Assembly: GCF_023337795.1 (NCBI RefSeq)
Contig: NZ_JALIRS010000002.1
Location: forward strand, 186,001 to 250,000
Length of the DNA: 64,000 bases
From: Lysinibacillus sp. BPa_S21
GTDB taxonomy: Bacteria > Bacillota > Bacilli > Bacillales_A > Planococcaceae
Reading direction: 5' to 3'
Within the stretch, counting starts at the first letter, position 1. Every line of letters starts with the position of its first letter. Of the stretch, positions 36,830 to 46,554 are shown piece by piece. The translations under genes were made by a program, and so were the position numbers. Under the pieces are notes generated by a model. That model was not told the origin of the DNA. It searched no databases and worked only from the letters and a program-made list of their open reading frames with translations.

Positions 36830-37477
36830 TTAAAATTTCACTTGAAGACAAGCATTTTTCGATTTGTAATGGGCAAAAACTTGTAAGCGAACGATGCTAA
36901 TATCTGTTGAAATAGACGAGGCTGCCGCTCCAATCGATTGCCAATCAGCAGGCAACGTAGAATCCTTGGAATTATCTTTAAAATTTAATTTTGTTGCATT
37001 TTTGTCAGCTAGCACAGATGGAAGCTCTGCCATCGTTGCTTCCTTACAACTGTCACCGCTCACTGTAAATGCTTTTTTAAATGTTGCAGGATCTTTTAAA
37101 AAGACAAGCTTACTTTCGTCTGTTACCATACTTGTCCAAACATAAAATTTTCCATCAACCTCGACAATGGCACTTTCTTTTAATGAAGGATGTTCAGATA
37201 CAAACGCGCTTGCACTTTCATAATTTGAATAGACGCCTGCTTGACTTGCAAAAAACATAGGCCCACTCGTAGCTCCCCCCGCTGTCGGGACTGTTTCTCC
37301 GGAAGTATTACCATTGTTACTTTTATTGGCTACCTCATTACTATCATTTTTTAAAGACAATTGAGTGCTCGCTTGAAGAATACCTAAAAAAATGGCTACA
37401 CCAAAAAGTCCAACTATCCCTCCAATAATCATCGCTCGAAATACTTGTTTTTTTATTACATGACTGACAATTTTCAT
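36830..37477 (-). CDS. spoIIB: SpoIIB-like SPOR-domain membrane protein
   Basis: A 215-residue protein with one N-terminal membrane helix (AMIIGGIVGLFGVAIFLGIL), a Ser/Asn/Gly linker and a SPOR-like domain (MFFASQAGVYSNYESASAFV, VDGKFYVWTSM). SpoIIB localises to the septum during engulfment through such a domain. It is short (B. subtilis 332), and similarity is weak, so the name rests mainly on its place between folC and maf. A GAGGTGATGG ribosome binding site precedes the ATG. Confidence 0.7.
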   Translation of the reverse strand: MKIVSHVIKKQVFRAMIIGGIVGLFGVAIFLGILQASTQLSLKNDSNEVANKSNNGNTSGETVPTAGGATSGPMFFASQAGVYSNYESASAFVSEHPSLKESAIVEVDGKFYVWTSMVTDESKLVFLKDPATFKKAFTVSGDSCKEATMAELPSVLADKNATKLNFKDNSKDSTLPADWQSIGAAASSISTDISIVRLQVFAHYKSKNACLQVKF

Positions 37478-38086
37478 TCGACCATCACCTCTTTCATTAA
37501 CGTATCAAAGTAAATTTAGAAAAGACCAATTTGATATATAAGTATATGTATAAAAGGATGTGTAAATGCGAATTTACTACATTTTGATTTAATAGTTATT
37601 TTCGAAGTTTCACTGTAAAATTAACTATTTTTGTAACGAAAGTTTTACCTATAAACAAAAAGATCAAGCGTGTTTATTAACCATTTTTATCCGCTCTAAT
37701 TAATTAGAAAGTTCTGATTTACACTACGGGCTACTCGTTTTCCCACGGGAGTCGAGTAGCCCTACGCTACAATCCGTTAAAGAACAATTTTACCAAATGA
37801 GAAAAGGAGGTATTTGAAAGGAAATGGTTCATCATAGTTGGTGTCGTATTGGTGTAATTGTAGCTTGGAACGATAAATTCTATTTCAGTAGTGTTTGCCA
37901 CCGCTAACGGAACACATCCGTATTCACCTCACCATTCTTCATTCAGTAGAAGCGTTCTAACGAATGAAGATGACATACAGATTTAACAAAATGTCATCCT
38001 AAACTTTTTTTGATATGCCCAGGAAATAGAAAAAAGAGATAGAAATTATAATATTACAGATAAATAATTGTTATGGGGGTAATAAG
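37478..38086. repeat. spoIIB upstream region with two dispersed repeats
   Basis: 37662-37705 is the TTATTAACCATTTTTAT repeat. 37716-37775 holds a palindromic unit in which GGGCTACTCG pairs with CGAGTAGCCC (37728-37762), nearly identical to 41257-41291. A further dyad at 37955-37985 pairs CTTCATTC with GAATGAAG. No gene is seen. Confidence 0.5.
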
Positions 38087-38503
38087 ATGGATAATCCGAA
38101 AATTATAGGACAAACAAAAACGGTAGGATTCCAAGTAGGTGTTAGAAGGATATTTCCTATTTCCCAAGAAGAAGCCTGGAAGCTTGTGACTTCACAAGAT
38201 GGATTAAACTTCTGGTTAGGAGAGAGTACGAACATTATCCTTGAACCGGGACAGAAATATATTACGAAATTTGGTACAGGAGAAATACGCGTAGTCAAAC
38301 CTTTACAGCAACTTCGCCTTACTTGGCAAAAGATAGGATGCGAAAAAGCATCAACAGTTCAAGTTCGATTTATACCGAGTTCAAACAATAAAACAACTAT
38401 TAGTTTTCACCAAGAAAAACTTTCTGATGAGAATGTAAGAGAAGAAATGAAAAAATATTGGAAAAAAGTACTTGATGAACTTAAAGAGAGAATACCCAAA
38501 TGA
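38087..38503 (+). CDS. SRPBCC/AHSA1-type START-fold protein
   Basis: A 138-residue protein with the AHSA1 pattern: RRIFPISQEEAWKLVTSQDG, FWLGESTNI, RVVKPLQQLRLTWQ and TTISFHQEKLS. This fold binds hydrophobic ligands; family members have varied roles, so substrate cannot be assigned. GGGGGTAATAAG precedes the ATG. It is a single plus-strand gene converging on folC, probably an accessory insertion between spoIIB and folC. Confidence 0.8.
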   Translation: MDNPKIIGQTKTVGFQVGVRRIFPISQEEAWKLVTSQDGLNFWLGESTNIILEPGQKYITKFGTGEIRVVKPLQQLRLTWQKIGCEKASTVQVRFIPSSNNKTTISFHQEKLSDENVREEMKKYWKKVLDELKERIPK

Positions 38504-38540
38504 AAAAATCAGGACTCATTTTTATGAGTACCTGATCTTT
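38503..38540. terminator. Bidirectional terminator between AHSA1-like gene and folC
   Basis: TCAGGACTCAT pairs with ATGAGTACCTGA around TTTT, with an A-run on the left and TTT on the right. Confidence 0.82.
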
Positions 38541-38571
38541 ACTGCCAATATATTGTTCATTCAACTAAATG

Positions 38572-39828
38572 CTAATTTATTTTTAATCTACTACGTACTT
38601 CCGTTAATAAATATAACGAACCCGATACAATCGTTCTCGATTTGTTTTCTGACTGTTGTTTTAAAAATTGTACATAATCTTCTAATATTGCTTTGTGCGA
38701 GGCGTTGGACAACTCTAGCATGCTGTGAGCGGCCATCGCACGGGGGTTGTCAAAATCTACAAAGTAAAAACAATCACTTACTTGCTCAAATTGTTGCAAA
38801 ATCTCTTTTACAGCCTTATCAGCAAGTATACCTATGACAAAAGTAATCTGCTCATTTGAGAATTCATGTTGAATCGTTTCTTTCAATTTCTCAGCGCTCG
38901 CTGGATTATGCGCACCGTCTAAAAAAACGTAAGGTATCATTTCTTCAAAACGCCCTAAAATGTTTGCACTTTCTACAGCTTTTTGAATCGCTTCCTCGCT
39001 AACTTGTAACGCTAATGCAGTTGCTACTTCAAAAAAAGCTGTAATTGCTAGTGCCATATTATTCGCCTGATGTGCACCCTTCATTGTACGTGTAAGCTTT
39101 GTAATACTGATGCCTCTGTCATTATGCTTATAGCTCTCTCCATCATTGTCATGTTGCACAAAAAATTGATGATTTAGCTCAAGTACCGATGATTGTTTTT
39201 TTTGAGCTTCCTGATAAACTATATTCTTCGCCTCTAACGGTAAATCACCGATAATAACTGGACGATTCGGTTTAATAATTCCTGCTTTATGGCAAGCAAT
39301 ACTTTCAATCGAATTTCCTAAAAAATTCGTATGCTCTAATGCGATGCTCGGTATGATTGACACAATTGGCGTAACTACATTTGTACTATCAAGTAAGCCC
39401 CCCATACCTGCTTCAATAAGGGCAATATCTACATTACTTGCAGCAAAATGTAAAAAAGCTGCAACCGTTAAAAGTTCAAAATCTGTTAGTTTCCCACTTA
39501 GTTCAGCTGCCTGCATTTGTTGAAATACATGATTCATTTCCGCTTCTGTAATCACTTGACCCTCTACTTGAATTTGGTCATGCACGTCTAAAATACAAGG
39601 AGACATAAATTTACCAACACGTAAGCCATGCTCTTTAGCGATTGATTCTAGAAATGTAAGTGTCGAGCCTTTACCGTTAGTCCCGGCTATGTGTACGACT
39701 TGCAATTTATTTTCTGGATTACCTACTCTTGCTAACGCCTCTTCAATCGCAGTCAAACCAGGTATAATCACATCATCACTCTGAACATTCCACTTTTCTT
39801 TAAAGTGATTCAATTTTGGAATCATCAT
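38572..39828 (-). CDS. folC: Folylpolyglutamate/dihydrofolate synthase, second copy
   Basis: A 418-residue Mur-ligase-type enzyme: ATP site IAGTNGKGSTLTFLE, LIEAGMGGLLDSTNVV and VFLDGAHNPASAEKL. It starts in an ATGA overlap with the stop of the upstream copy. FolC adds glutamate to dihydropteroate or folates. It is clearly paralogous to the upstream gene but diverged: GMGGLLDSTN where the canonical text is GLGGRLDATN. One copy may have specialised. Confidence 0.9.
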   Translation of the reverse strand: MMIPKLNHFKEKWNVQSDDVIIPGLTAIEEALARVGNPENKLQVVHIAGTNGKGSTLTFLESIAKEHGLRVGKFMSPCILDVHDQIQVEGQVITEAEMNHVFQQMQAAELSGKLTDFELLTVAAFLHFAASNVDIALIEAGMGGLLDSTNVVTPIVSIIPSIALEHTNFLGNSIESIACHKAGIIKPNRPVIIGDLPLEAKNIVYQEAQKKQSSVLELNHQFFVQHDNDGESYKHNDRGISITKLTRTMKGAHQANNMALAITAFFEVATALALQVSEEAIQKAVESANILGRFEEMIPYVFLDGAHNPASAEKLKETIQHEFSNEQITFVIGILADKAVKEILQQFEQVSDCFYFVDFDNPRAMAAHSMLELSNASHKAILEDYVQFLKQQSENKSRTIVSGSLYLLTEVRSRLKIN

Positions 39829-41114
39829 TGTTCCCCCTGTAGCCATTGTCGTATTTCAGCTATAAAATACAAGGATCCTGTAATAACGATAACATCCTCT
39901 TTATTTCTTTGATGTAGTATCGTTTGCACCATTTCACGCCAATCTGCATTATATTCTTTGTTCACATTTGTAGATAATGCAGCTAATTGGTCTGCAGGCA
40001 TAGCATTTGGTAGCTCAATTTGTGTAAATGCAATTGATGTAGCTATACTATCCATTATAGCAATACTTTTCGCATGATCTTTATCCGATAATGCCGCATA
40101 TATAAATCGATAGTTTTGCTGTGGATAGACCGTTTTAAGTGTTTGAATGAGTGCGTTCGTTCCTTCAGAATTATGTGCTCCGTCTAATATAATATTGCCA
40201 GGTAACTGCTCAAATCGGCCTGCCCACTGAGCTTTTGCCAAAGCCTGATGGATTGACTCATCTGAAATATCAATGACCCCATTCTCTCTTAGCGTTAGGA
40301 TCGCCGTAATCGCAAGACTGGCATTATTCATTTGATGAGGCCCAGCCATTTTTAATGGGACACCTACCATCTCCGCATTATCCTTTCGGTAATTAAAGCG
40401 TTGAATCGTAGTGCCTTGTTCAATGTTTTCAACAGTAAAGTCCTTCCCTAAAACAAGGCACGGGGCATGACGCTCCTTTGCTACCTCCCTGATAACAGTA
40501 AGTGCTTCCTCACTTTTAACCCCCACTATAATAGGTACATTTTCTTTAATAATTCCCGCCTTCTCAAATGCCACCTTTGCTAACGTATCTCCTAAAAACG
40601 CAGTATGTTCAAGTGAAATCGTTGTGATAATTGAAATTAGGGGCGTAATGACATTCGTAGCGTCCAAACGTCCACCAAGTCCCGTTTCAATCAATGCAAT
40701 GTCCACTTCTTCATCCGCAAAATATTGATACATAATAAGTGTTACAACTTCAAAAAAACTCGGAAATTCACCTTCATAATGTGTCTCTATAATCTCAAAA
40801 ACTCTGTTCATATAGTGTAAAAATTGCGCATCAGAAATTTGAATTCCATTAATAGTCATACGTTCATTCACACGTTTTAAATGAGGTGAAGTAAAGGCGC
40901 CTACTTTGTAGCCCGCATGTTGTAGCATTTCTCTTAGAGCATTCACTGTAGACCCTTTTCCATTTGAGCCTGCTAAATGAATAGCGCGTAGCCTGTCCTG
41001 TGGGTTATTAAGAAGTGCTAATACCTCTCGCATCAATACGAGCGGTGCACGTTTATGATCAACTGCCTTTAACGTAAAAATAAAATCTGTACATTCTTTC
41101 ATCGTTTTAAACAA
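39825..41114 (-). CDS. folC: Folylpolyglutamate/dihydrofolate synthase, first copy
   Basis: A 429-residue enzyme: LAGSNGKGSTVNALREML (P-loop), SPHLKRVNERM, LIETGLGGRLDATNVI and ILDGAHNSEGTNAL. The TTG at 41114 (LFKTMKECTDFI) is seven bases after GAGGGAG and aligns with the Bacillus start; the GTG at 41123 is too close to that site. It lies after valS as in B. subtilis, but is followed by a second folC. Confidence 0.92.
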   Translation of the reverse strand: MFKTMKECTDFIFTLKAVDHKRAPLVLMREVLALLNNPQDRLRAIHLAGSNGKGSTVNALREMLQHAGYKVGAFTSPHLKRVNERMTINGIQISDAQFLHYMNRVFEIIETHYEGEFPSFFEVVTLIMYQYFADEEVDIALIETGLGGRLDATNVITPLISIITTISLEHTAFLGDTLAKVAFEKAGIIKENVPIIVGVKSEEALTVIREVAKERHAPCLVLGKDFTVENIEQGTTIQRFNYRKDNAEMVGVPLKMAGPHQMNNASLAITAILTLRENGVIDISDESIHQALAKAQWAGRFEQLPGNIILDGAHNSEGTNALIQTLKTVYPQQNYRFIYAALSDKDHAKSIAIMDSIATSIAFTQIELPNAMPADQLAALSTNVNKEYNADWREMVQTILHQRNKEDVIVITGSLYFIAEIRQWLQGEQ

Positions 41115-41474
41115 ACGAAACACTCCCTCTTCACTGCAATATCTCTATTTTAGTACAAGTAGCGCCCAATACACATAGATTTCTAAAAAAACTATTGTTT
41201 ACTTTTACATTGAATGAAAGTAAAAAAACACGCAGAAAAACACTGATTTCCGCTACGGGCTACTCGCTTTCCAGCGGGAGTTGAGTAGCCCTCCACTACA
41301 ATCAGTAAAAAATAGGAATATATTAGCAAAATAGCACCAAAAAAGGTTCATCACCAAAAATTGCGGATGATTTTTGTTAAAACGTCTACTATGTAAAAAT
41401 CCTTTTAACACTCAAAAATAAACCTATTTATTCCTTATCAACACACCTAATTTAATTTCATACTAATCGATTAA
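41115..41474. repeat. valS-folC intergenic region with palindromic repeat
   Basis: 41243-41306 is the second copy of the GGGCTACTCG...CGAGTAGCCC-type palindrome (here CTGATTTCCGCTACGGGC then GAGTAGCCCTCCACTAC). No gene is visible. Confidence 0.55.
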
Positions 41475-41507
41475 GAAAAACAGCGGATGACTATTGCCAT
41501 CCGCTGT
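41475..41507 (-). terminator. Terminator of valS
   Basis: ACAGCGGATGG pairs with CATCCGCTGT on the minus strand, followed by TTTTTC, directly after the valS stop codon. Confidence 0.85.
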
Positions 41508-41513
41508 CTCGAA

Positions 41514-44159
41514 TTACATATTTTTTAATTCTTCTAAACGTTTTAAAACAACTGCATGTTTACTTTCATAATCTGCTAATTTTTCACGCTCCGCATTTAC
41601 TAATGCTTCCGGCGCTTTAGATACAAATTTCTCATTTGATAATTTACCAGTTACAAGCTTCACTTCTTTTGCCCATTTTTCTAATTCTTTTTCAAGACGA
41701 GCAATTTCTTCTTCCAGATTAATAAGTCCAACAAGCGGTAGGAATAGCTCAGCTCCAGTTACAACTGCTGTCATTGACTGACCAGGAGCTTCTAAACCTT
41801 CTCCTATTGTTAGTGATTCTGGATTACAGAATTTTTCTAAGTATGCTTTATTGGCTTCAAGTACTGTAACCGTTGCAGCATCCTTCGCTGAAATAAATAG
41901 CGGCACTTTTTTGCTCATTGGTGTATTAACTTCCGCACGAATATTACGTACCGAACGTATAATATCCATTAGGAGCTTCATATTGTCTGCTTCCTCTGCA
42001 AAATGAAGATCCGCACGTACAGTTGGCCATGCTGCCACTGTGATTGATTCACCTTTATGAGGTAAGTGCTGCCAAATTTCTTCCGTAATGAATGGCATGA
42101 ATGGATGTAATAGACGCATAGTTTGATCTAAAACGTACGCTAAAATAGAACGAGTCGTTTTCTTAGCTGCTTCGTCTTCACCGTATAACGGTAATTTCGC
42201 CATTTCAATATACCAAGAACAGAAATCATCCCAAATGAAGTTATAAAGCTCACGGCCAACTTCACCAAATTCGTAGCGCTCTGCAAGAGATGTTACACGT
42301 TCAATTGTTTCATTTAAGCGAGTAAGAATCCATTTATCGGCAACTGATTTTTCACCAGTTAAGTCGATTTCATCATATGTCATACCTTCCATATTCATTA
42401 AAGCGAAACGAGAGGCATTCCAAATTTTGTTAGAGAAGTTCCAAACGGCTTCTACTTTTTCAGTTGTATAGCGTAAATCTTGACCAGGTGATGATCCAGT
42501 AGCTAAGAAGTAACGTAATGAGTCGGCACCATATTGATCAATTACGTCCATAGGGTCTACACCGTTACCAAGTGATTTACTCATCTTACGTCCTTCACCA
42601 TCACGTACTAAACCATGAATTAATACATCTTTGAATGGGCGTTGACCTGTAAATTCAAGACCTTGGAAAATCATACGAGAAACCCAGAAGAAAATAATAT
42701 CATAACCAGTTACAAGCGTGCTTGTTGGATAGTAACGTTTATATTCTTCATTTGTCTCATCCGGCCAACCCATTGTAGAAAATGGCCATAGTGCAGAAGA
42801 GAACCATGTATCTAATACGTCTTCATCTTGTGTCCAATTTTCTGCATCTGCTGGTGCTTCTTTTCCTACGTAAATTTCACCTGTTTCATTGTGATACCAA
42901 GCTGGGATTTGGTGACCCCACCATAACTGACGAGAGATACACCAGTCACGAATGTTTTCCATCCAACGAGAATATGTGTTTTCGAAACGAGATGGTACGA
43001 AGTTTACTTGGCCTTCTTCATCTTTTTGAAGAGCAAGTGAAGCATCAGCAAGTGGTTGCATTTTTACGAACCATTGAGCTGAAAGATATGGCTCTACAAC
43101 AGCACCAGAACGTTCAGAGTGACCTACTGAATGTGTATGCTCTTCAATACGAATTAGCACGCCTGCATCCTGTAAATCAGCTACGATTTGCTTACGGCAT
43201 TCAAAGCGATCCATACCATTATACTTGCCAGCAAGCTCATTCATAGTACCATCTTCATTCATGACAAGAATGCGTTCTAGATTGTGGCGGTTACCAACCT
43301 CAAAGTCATTAGGATCGTGTGCTGGTGTCATTTTTACAACCCCAGTACCAAATTCCATATCAACGTAGTCATCTGCTACAATTGGAATTTCACGACCTAC
43401 GATTGGTAAAATAACCGTTTTGCCGATTAAGTGTTGATAGCGCTCATCTTTCGGGTGAACGGCTACTCCAGAGTCACCTAGCATTGTTTCAGGTCGTGTT
43501 GTTGCTACTTCCACATAGCCTGATCCATCAGCTAATGGATATTTCATATGATAGAATGCACCTTGCACATCTTTATAGATAACTTCAATATCTGATAATG
43601 CTGTTTTTGCAGCAGGGTCCCAGTTAATAATACGTTCGCCACGATAGATTAAGCCTTTTTCATATAATTGAACGAACACAGTTTTAACCGCATCGGAAAG
43701 ACCTTGGTCAAGTGTAAAACGCTCACGAGAATAATCTAATGCAAGACCTAGCTTCGCCCATTGATCGCGGATATGTCCAGCATACTCATCTTTCCATTCC
43801 CATGTTTTTTCAAGGAATTTTTCACGTCCTAAATCATAACGTGTAATATTATCTTCTCGTAGTTTAGCCTCTACTTTTGCTTGTGTTGCAATACCTGCAT
43901 GGTCCATTCCTGGTAACCAAAGTGCATCATAGCCTTGCATGCGCTTCATACGAATTAAAATATCTTGTAATGTTGTATCCCAAGCATGGCCAAGGTGTAA
44001 TTTACCTGTTACGTTCGGTGGTGGAATAACAATAGAATAAGGCTCTTTTTCACTTGTAGGCTGCGCCTCAAAAAATTTCCCTTGTAACCACCATTCATAA
44101 CGACCCGCTTCAATGGACTGCGGATCATATTTTGTAGGCATTGAAATGTTTTCTGTCAT
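41514..44159 (-). CDS. valS: Valyl-tRNA synthetase
   Basis: An 881-residue class I synthetase starting at ATG 44159 ([20 protein letters not shown]) after AGGAGGAGT; the frame to 44210 is too long. [16 protein letters not shown] has the HIGH-type motif, and [14 protein letters not shown] is the KMSKS motif. The editing domain has [17 protein letters not shown]. The C-terminal coiled-coil arm is at about 815-881. Expression is controlled by the valine T-box upstream. Confidence 0.98.
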   Translation of the reverse strand: MTENISMPTKYDPQSIEAGRYEWWLQGKFFEAQPTSEKEPYSIVIPPPNVTGKLHLGHAWDTTLQDILIRMKRMQGYDALWLPGMDHAGIATQAKVEAKLREDNITRYDLGREKFLEKTWEWKDEYAGHIRDQWAKLGLALDYSRERFTLDQGLSDAVKTVFVQLYEKGLIYRGERIINWDPAAKTALSDIEVIYKDVQGAFYHMKYPLADGSGYVEVATTRPETMLGDSGVAVHPKDERYQHLIGKTVILPIVGREIPIVADDYVDMEFGTGVVKMTPAHDPNDFEVGNRHNLERILVMNEDGTMNELAGKYNGMDRFECRKQIVADLQDAGVLIRIEEHTHSVGHSERSGAVVEPYLSAQWFVKMQPLADASLALQKDEEGQVNFVPSRFENTYSRWMENIRDWCISRQLWWGHQIPAWYHNETGEIYVGKEAPADAENWTQDEDVLDTWFSSALWPFSTMGWPDETNEEYKRYYPTSTLVTGYDIIFFWVSRMIFQGLEFTGQRPFKDVLIHGLVRDGEGRKMSKSLGNGVDPMDVIDQYGADSLRYFLATGSSPGQDLRYTTEKVEAVWNFSNKIWNASRFALMNMEGMTYDEIDLTGEKSVADKWILTRLNETIERVTSLAERYEFGEVGRELYNFIWDDFCSWYIEMAKLPLYGEDEAAKKTTRSILAYVLDQTMRLLHPFMPFITEEIWQHLPHKGESITVAAWPTVRADLHFAEEADNMKLLMDIIRSVRNIRAEVNTPMSKKVPLFISAKDAATVTVLEANKAYLEKFCNPESLTIGEGLEAPGQSMTAVVTGAELFLPLVGLINLEEEIARLEKELEKWAKEVKLVTGKLSNEKFVSKAPEALVNAEREKLADYESKHAVVLKRLEELKNM

Positions 44160-44265
44160 TTTGACTCCTCCTGTTGACTTCATAATTTTACCGGTGTGAG
44201 ATCGTACCAATCATTCTGTTTTGATGACTCAGATATAGGTCATTTACCAGAAGATTAATGAAAAT

Positions 44266-44572
44266 AAAAAAAACTCCTAACGTCTAAAAGGACGAAGGAG
44301 TTTAAGTTCGCGGTACCACCTTTAATTCCAGCAGAGGCGAGTTAAGCTGTCACACATTTCATCAGAAAAAAAATGTACTACTTACTTAAGCCTTTTTCTA
44401 CTGGCTCTCAATTCGGTAACGGTGTTTAACCGGCTTTAACTACTGTTAGTTCACTAAAGCTGCTCGAGGGCTACATTCAATTAGGTACAAATAGAAACTT
44501 TTCAGCTACCGTTTCCTCTCTTAAAATGTACTAATAATTTACTCTTCCCTGTCATAGCATCTATATTCGACT
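44266..44572 (-). ncRNA. Valine T-box leader of valS
   Basis: On the minus strand the leader has a Stem I region, a specifier context GAAT-GTA-GC with GTA (Val) at 44472-44474, the T-box AAAGGTGGTACCGCG near 44310, and a terminator pairing AACTCCTTCGTC with GACGTTAGGAGTT followed by eight T. Uncharged tRNA-Val would stabilise the antiterminator and allow valS transcription. Confidence 0.93.
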
Positions 44573-44579
44573 TTTTCAC

Positions 44580-44609
44580 ATTGTACCGCAAAATCGTGGA
44601 ATTTTTCAA
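44580..44609 (-). promoter_or_regulatory. Promoter of the valS T-box transcript
   Basis: On the minus strand TTGAAA (44604-44609) and TACAAT (44580-44585) are separated by 18 bases. Transcription would begin about eight bases before the leader. Confidence 0.7.
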
Positions 44610-44662
44610 GTGATTTAGTCATTTTTTAGGAAGCACTACTAGAAAAGGAAGTGAAAATTCAA

Positions 44663-44857
44663 ATGCGTCGACGTAAGTATAATCCTTGGCTTTTACCACC
44701 TTGGCTACGACAATTTCGATTTTATTGCAAAACGATAATTGTTCCAATTTGTGTTTTTCAGTTTATACGTGTCATCATCATTCCTACATCTGGAGATTTT
44801 ATTATCTTATTACTCCTGCTACTTCTATGCTATTTACTTTTGAATGAAGTCATTTGA
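44663..44857 (+). CDS. Small membrane protein
   Basis: A 64-residue protein starting at ATG 44663 (MRRRKYNPWLLPPWLRQFRF), eight bases after AGGAAGTG. A basic, Trp/Pro-rich N-terminus is followed by two hydrophobic segments (IIVPICVFQFIRVIII and FIILLLLLLLCYLLL). It is divergent from valS and overlaps the end of the convergent spoVID-position gene by 24 bases. The composition and binding site argue for a real gene; no function can be given. Confidence 0.55.
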   Translation: MRRRKYNPWLLPPWLRQFRFYCKTIIVPICVFQFIRVIIIPTSGDFIILLLLLLLCYLLLNEVI

Positions 44858-45724
44858 AACACGAACCTTTAGCGGTGTATAGTCTTCCGTTAAATCCCAG
44901 ATCGTCGATTGAACCTCCTGCCAAGAGCTAGATTCACGGACTGCAATATGACTAGAGGATTCCTTCAACATTGTTTTTTGTTCAGCTTGTGCAGGCTTTT
45001 CTTTTTTGTCTGAGGCTACTATTGCTTCAGACTTTTCCTTTTGAGCAGCAAATGTAACAACCTTTGATTTTTCCTCTTGCTTTGATGTTGTTACAACTGC
45101 AGATTTTTCTTCTTGAGGTGAAGAAACTGCTGCTGTAGACTTTTCTACTTGTGCCGAAACCGCTACAACTTCAGGTTGTTCTTCTTGAATCGATGCTACT
45201 ATATCTACTGGCTTTTCTTCTTGAATCGATGCTACTACATCTGCAGGTTGTTTTACCTGTGATGTTTCTTTAATAGCTTGCTTCTCTATCTGAGCTGAGG
45301 CATTGACAGCGATCGGCTGTTTTTCTAAAACATGCGCTTTTTCGAGTGCTGGCTCAGGTTCATTAAAAGTACTTGTAACTGTCCATTCGAGCTGACACAT
45401 TTGATTAGTTAATATAGGTCGAATATCCTTTACCATTAAATCTTCAATAGCTGCATCCTTTGGTAAATCCACATTTAACGGAACTGCATACTCAAAATAA
45501 CCAGTATCCCCTTGAATATCAAGCGCATCGATTTGTACTAATTCTTCATCATCCATGAAAGCTTGCATGTCTTGAAAATCAAAGCGAACATGTGCCGTAA
45601 TATGATAAATACCCATTAATCGTAAAGAATCTTCTAACTGCTTCGTCTGCCAACGCGGTTTAATTTGTACAGCTGCTATTTCAGTTGGGCAGCCATAACC
45701 AGGAAAACAAAAAGTTTCACTCAT
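44834..45724 (-). CDS. spoVID: SpoVID-position spore coat protein without visible LysM domain
   Basis: A 296-residue protein between valS and hemL, the place of spoVID in Bacillus. Residues 1-120 form a beta-rich domain with alternating hydrophobics (YHITAHVRFDF, LVQIDALDIQGDTGYFEYAV), resembling the N-terminal morphogenetic domain of SpoVID. Residues about 125-255 are a degenerate repeat of 14-16 residues (VVASIQEEKPVDIVASIQEE). The C-terminal LysM domain of classical SpoVID is not seen; the protein ends KVRVSNDFIQK. Similarity is weak, so the name is positional. Confidence 0.55.
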   Translation of the reverse strand: MSETFCFPGYGCPTEIAAVQIKPRWQTKQLEDSLRLMGIYHITAHVRFDFQDMQAFMDDEELVQIDALDIQGDTGYFEYAVPLNVDLPKDAAIEDLMVKDIRPILTNQMCQLEWTVTSTFNEPEPALEKAHVLEKQPIAVNASAQIEKQAIKETSQVKQPADVVASIQEEKPVDIVASIQEEQPEVVAVSAQVEKSTAAVSSPQEEKSAVVTTSKQEEKSKVVTFAAQKEKSEAIVASDKKEKPAQAEQKTMLKESSSHIAVRESSSWQEVQSTIWDLTEDYTPLKVRVSNDFIQK

Positions 45725-45926
45725 ATTCCAAGTTTTCTGTTCGATAATAATCCCTCCCCTTGCATCATATGAAGTTTCGAAGGATAGTATGCTAGGTGGT
45801 GGCTAATCAATACAGACTTTCACTCAGAAAAACAATGCGTTTGGATTTTGTATTGGTCCAAGGAGAACGGTTTATCGGATGCCCCAAGAAAAAGCACAGA
45901 CACATAACAGTAACAACCCCCACAGC

Positions 45927-45975
45927 GAGTCAAAAAAGGCATACTAGAAAAATTCTTCTAGCATGCCTTTTTACT
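45927..45975. terminator. Bidirectional terminator
   Basis: AAAAGGCAT-CTAGAA pairs with TTCTAG-ATGCCTTTT, with A- and T-runs on the two sides. It would terminate the 46108 gene on the minus strand. Confidence 0.85.
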
Positions 45976-45980
45976 GTTTG

Positions 45981-46105
45981 TATCAATTATGCCTCGGCAT
46001 AATGGCGTCTGGAATCGGCTTGTCACATGGATGCGATGATTTAGGCTAATATCCCCTTTAGCATTCCTTTCCGATTCCGTAACACCCGCTGAAAGAAGTT
46101 AACAG
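45981..46105. repeat. Dispersed repeat (TCAATTATGCCTCGGCA family)
   Basis: Begins TATCAATTATGCCTCGGC, continues GGAATCGGCTT, and ends TTTCCGATTCCG and CGCTGAAAGAAGTTAAC. The same succession is found at 53351-53480, and its first part at 25800. Confidence 0.6.
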
Positions 46106-46107
46106 CG

Positions 46108-46554
46108 TTATACATTCACCAATTTAATTTTATTTGCTACACGGTCTGTTAACATTTGTGTTGCTTTTGGTACGATTGGCTTAAAGATTGGATTTAAAAC
46201 AGGACCAGCTAATCCCCCGGCTGTTACTTCCAAGAAGCCTGTCATTTTTGTATTTTCTGCATCAATACTTTCTGCTAGGAAATAACCGTTTCCTGAAAAG
46301 TTATCAGAAATTCCTTTTAATTCGAATGTTACTTTTGTAGGAGCCGCCCATTCTAAAATAGTAATCTCTACTTGTACTGTTTTTTTCAGAACACCCACAT
46401 TGCCTTTAAACGTCCAATTTGAATGTTTTTCATCAATCATCTCATGTGCATTATAACCTGGGACAAGCTTTGCCCATTTTTCCATATCACTGACGAAATC
46501 CCATACATTTTCAATTCCTACGGGTACTTCGACCATATGTGTGCCTGTTGCCAT
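46108..46554 (-). CDS. CoxG/SRPBCC-family protein
   Basis: A 148-residue START-fold protein: VPVGIENVWDFVSDMEKWAK, LVPGYN, WTFKGNVGVLKKTVQVEI and FSGNGYFLAE, matching the CoxG-like subgroup of SRPBCC. Family members bind lipids or aid carbon-monoxide dehydrogenase maturation, but no such enzyme is near, so the role is open. It is a monocistron with repeat-rich flanks. Confidence 0.82.
   Translation of the reverse strand: MATGTHMVEVPVGIENVWDFVSDMEKWAKLVPGYNAHEMIDEKHSNWTFKGNVGVLKKTVQVEITILEWAAPTKVTFELKGISDNFSGNGYFLAESIDAENTKMTGFLEVTAGGLAGPVLNPIFKPIVPKATQMLTDRVANKIKLVNV

Noticed and set aside
45796-46002. 68-codon plus-strand frame
   Set aside because: It runs through the bidirectional terminator at 45927 and into a dispersed repeat; no binding site.
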